Assembly: GCA_030267965.1 (NCBI GenBank)
Contig: BRYA01000900.1
Span: 1-30,695, forward strand
DNA: 30,695 nt
Source of the DNA: Triparma columacea
Lineage: Eukaryota; Sar; Bolidophyceae; Parmales; Triparmaceae
Reading direction: 5' to 3'
Of this stretch, positions 30,101 through 30,695 are shown one piece after another. The notes beneath the pieces were generated by a model. It worked only from the letters and a program-made list of their open reading frames with translations, was not told the DNA's origin and did not search any database. Numbering within the stretch: position 1 is the first letter of the stretch; each line of letters starts with the position of its first letter. The position numbers and the translations under genes were made by a program.

Positions 30101-30695
30101 AGCCGAGGAAGCAGCTGCTTGGTTCTTTGAGTACTGCAGCAGGGAGAGGATGGTAATGAGCCGGGAGGAAGGAGCCCCTGCAAGGCTGGAGATGAGGAAG
30201 GGTGGCAAGGGAAGGGTAAATGAGAAGCTGTTTGCAACAGTCAAGAAACTTCGCTTCCCTCTTCACAAAAGAGAGTTTGTGTTGAGGTTTTTATGGCAGA
30301 GGGGACACCTAGATGGCAACATGTCTGTGGCATTTGTCCCAGCTGAGGAGAAGGTTGACTATGGGGGAAACCTTGGAAAGCTTGTGCGGGCAACAACTAG
30401 TGGAATATTTACTGCAAAGAACATTAAGGACCAAGATGGTGTTCACCAGTGTAAACTCACATATACCCAATTTATGGATGCAGGGGGGCACATTCCAGTA
30501 AATGTAGTCAACAGAACAATACCAAGAGGACTAAGTGCAATAGCAACACTAAGGGACTCCTTCAATCGGGATGAAGAGGTTGATAAAGCTGCACTGGCCT
30601 CTCTTGCCAACATCATCAAGAATGAGCCCCAAGATTATACCGATAAGGAGAAGGATGCAATCAGGAAGGGGAAAGAGTTTTATGAAAAGTGCAAG
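24182..30695 (+). CDS. Multi-exon protein: disordered N-terminus plus START-like modules (3' end outside window)
   Basis: Thirteen visible exons join in frame: 24182-24311, 24448-24732, 24893-25222, 25345-25569, 25732-25841, 26183-26360, 26492-26524, 26656-26700, 26826-26858, 27348-27380, 27768-27800, 27937-27969, 28105->30695. They encode 1353 residues to the window edge. Residues 1-489 are Glu/Ser/Gly-rich with no fold, ending in six micro-exon units of the type DSENGHEDAGK. The large last exon is structured. START-like modules are visible at ~948-1060 (MHYHLGVKVPAATNRLFEMWFVW) and from ~1144 (GFGRAECIADCSAEEAAAWFFEYC, then VLRFLWQRGHLDGNMSVAFVP). An earlier related module is probable at ~725-900. 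START domains bind lipids or sterols in a hydrophobic pocket. Similar tandem modules occur in large expanded families in ochrophyte algae, sometimes fused to signalling domains; the fusion here would be beyond the window. Confidence 0.8.
24733..24892 (+). repeat. Introner-like intron (gene 9 intron 2)
   Basis: It starts GTGAGAAT and ends CATCCGCTTCGCTCTTTGC then AG, with a branch-point-like TTAAACTAAAC upstream. It matches gene 2 introns at both ends. Confidence 0.72.
25842..26182 (+). repeat. Introner-like intron with terminal inverted repeats (gene 9 intron 5)
   Basis: This 341-nt intron carries GAGGAGCGAAG at 25853-25863 and its exact reverse complement CTTCGCTCCTC at 26168-26178, close to its two ends. 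The 3' end (GCTTCGCTCCTCACAG) is the family block, preceded by TTACTAACG. It is the longest family member here and the best candidate for a near-complete element. Confidence 0.75.
26976..27264. repeat. GC-rich insert, copy 1, with eight 24-bp minisatellite units
   Basis: A 289-bp GC-rich block lies inside a fused B-A intron. Its 3' half has units starting at about 27081, 27105, 27129, 27152, 27176, 27200, 27224 and 27248. Each contains GGCGACCGCATGGGTTCCG or a close variant. No stops occur in several frames on both strands, as expected from a 24-bp stop-free unit. Confidence 0.9.
27487..27679. repeat. GC-rich insert, copy 2, with four 24-bp minisatellite units
   Basis: A 193-bp block nearly identical to copy 1 over its unique 5' part, with units at about 27591, 27615, 27639 and 27663. 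It is 96 bp shorter than copy 1, exactly four units. Its boundaries with the intron sequence are the same as in copy 1. Confidence 0.9.

Overview
This is a nuclear genomic window from a unicellular eukaryote, most likely a photosynthetic stramenopile (ochrophyte). A bolidophyte (Triparma-like) or pelagophyte is my best guess. The reasons are: short GT-AG introns with strong GTGAG donors and C-rich polypyrimidine tracts; a bHLH-PAS transcription factor of the type known from diatoms; a multi-START-like protein of the kind I associate with these algae; and conserved ciliary genes (PACRG, RABL2, an RP2/TBCC-type protein). The taxon is inference from gene content, not from a marker gene.

There are nine genes, with strands alternating so that neighbours mostly diverge or converge. 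(1) <1-743 minus: zinc-ribbon protein resembling the RNase P/MRP subunit Rpr2/Rpp21/Snm1. (2) 1354-5515 plus: eight-exon gene with an RP2-type TBCC domain, WNPDA repeats and a charged helical tail. (3) 5625-6533 minus: PACRG. (4) 6919-9150 plus: NIPA-family Mg2+ transporter with a Kre9-like extracellular domain. (5) 9361-18488 plus: a protein of about 2843 residues with a predicted myristoylation site, EF-hand, IQ motif, coiled coils, LamG-like domain, TPR-like segment and AMN1-type leucine-rich repeats. (6) about 18556-19354 minus: small protein with two probable membrane segments. (7) 19625-22296 plus: bHLH-PAS transcription factor. (8) 22459-23614 minus: RABL2 GTPase. (9) 24182->30695 plus: 13 visible exons encoding a disordered N-terminus followed by START-like modules, cut off by the window end.

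Two structures stand out. First, introns in at least three genes share a 3' end built around a CGCTTCGCTCGTCGCAG-like block, and several share a GTGAGAAT 5' end. One has an exact 11-bp inverted repeat near its two ends, and one carries the motif in reverse orientation. This looks like a family of introner-like (intron-generating) elements. Second, gene 9 holds a tandem array of phase-1 micro-exons (33 or 45 nt) separated by two alternating intron types (26361-27969). In two places a GC-rich block with a 24-bp minisatellite has replaced a micro-exon and its flanks. The two blocks differ by exactly four 24-bp units.

RP2/TBCC-like, PACRG and RABL2 are all linked to cilia in other eukaryotes, so this window is enriched for flagellar genes. 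No tRNA, rRNA, CRISPR array or bacterial-type signal was recognised.
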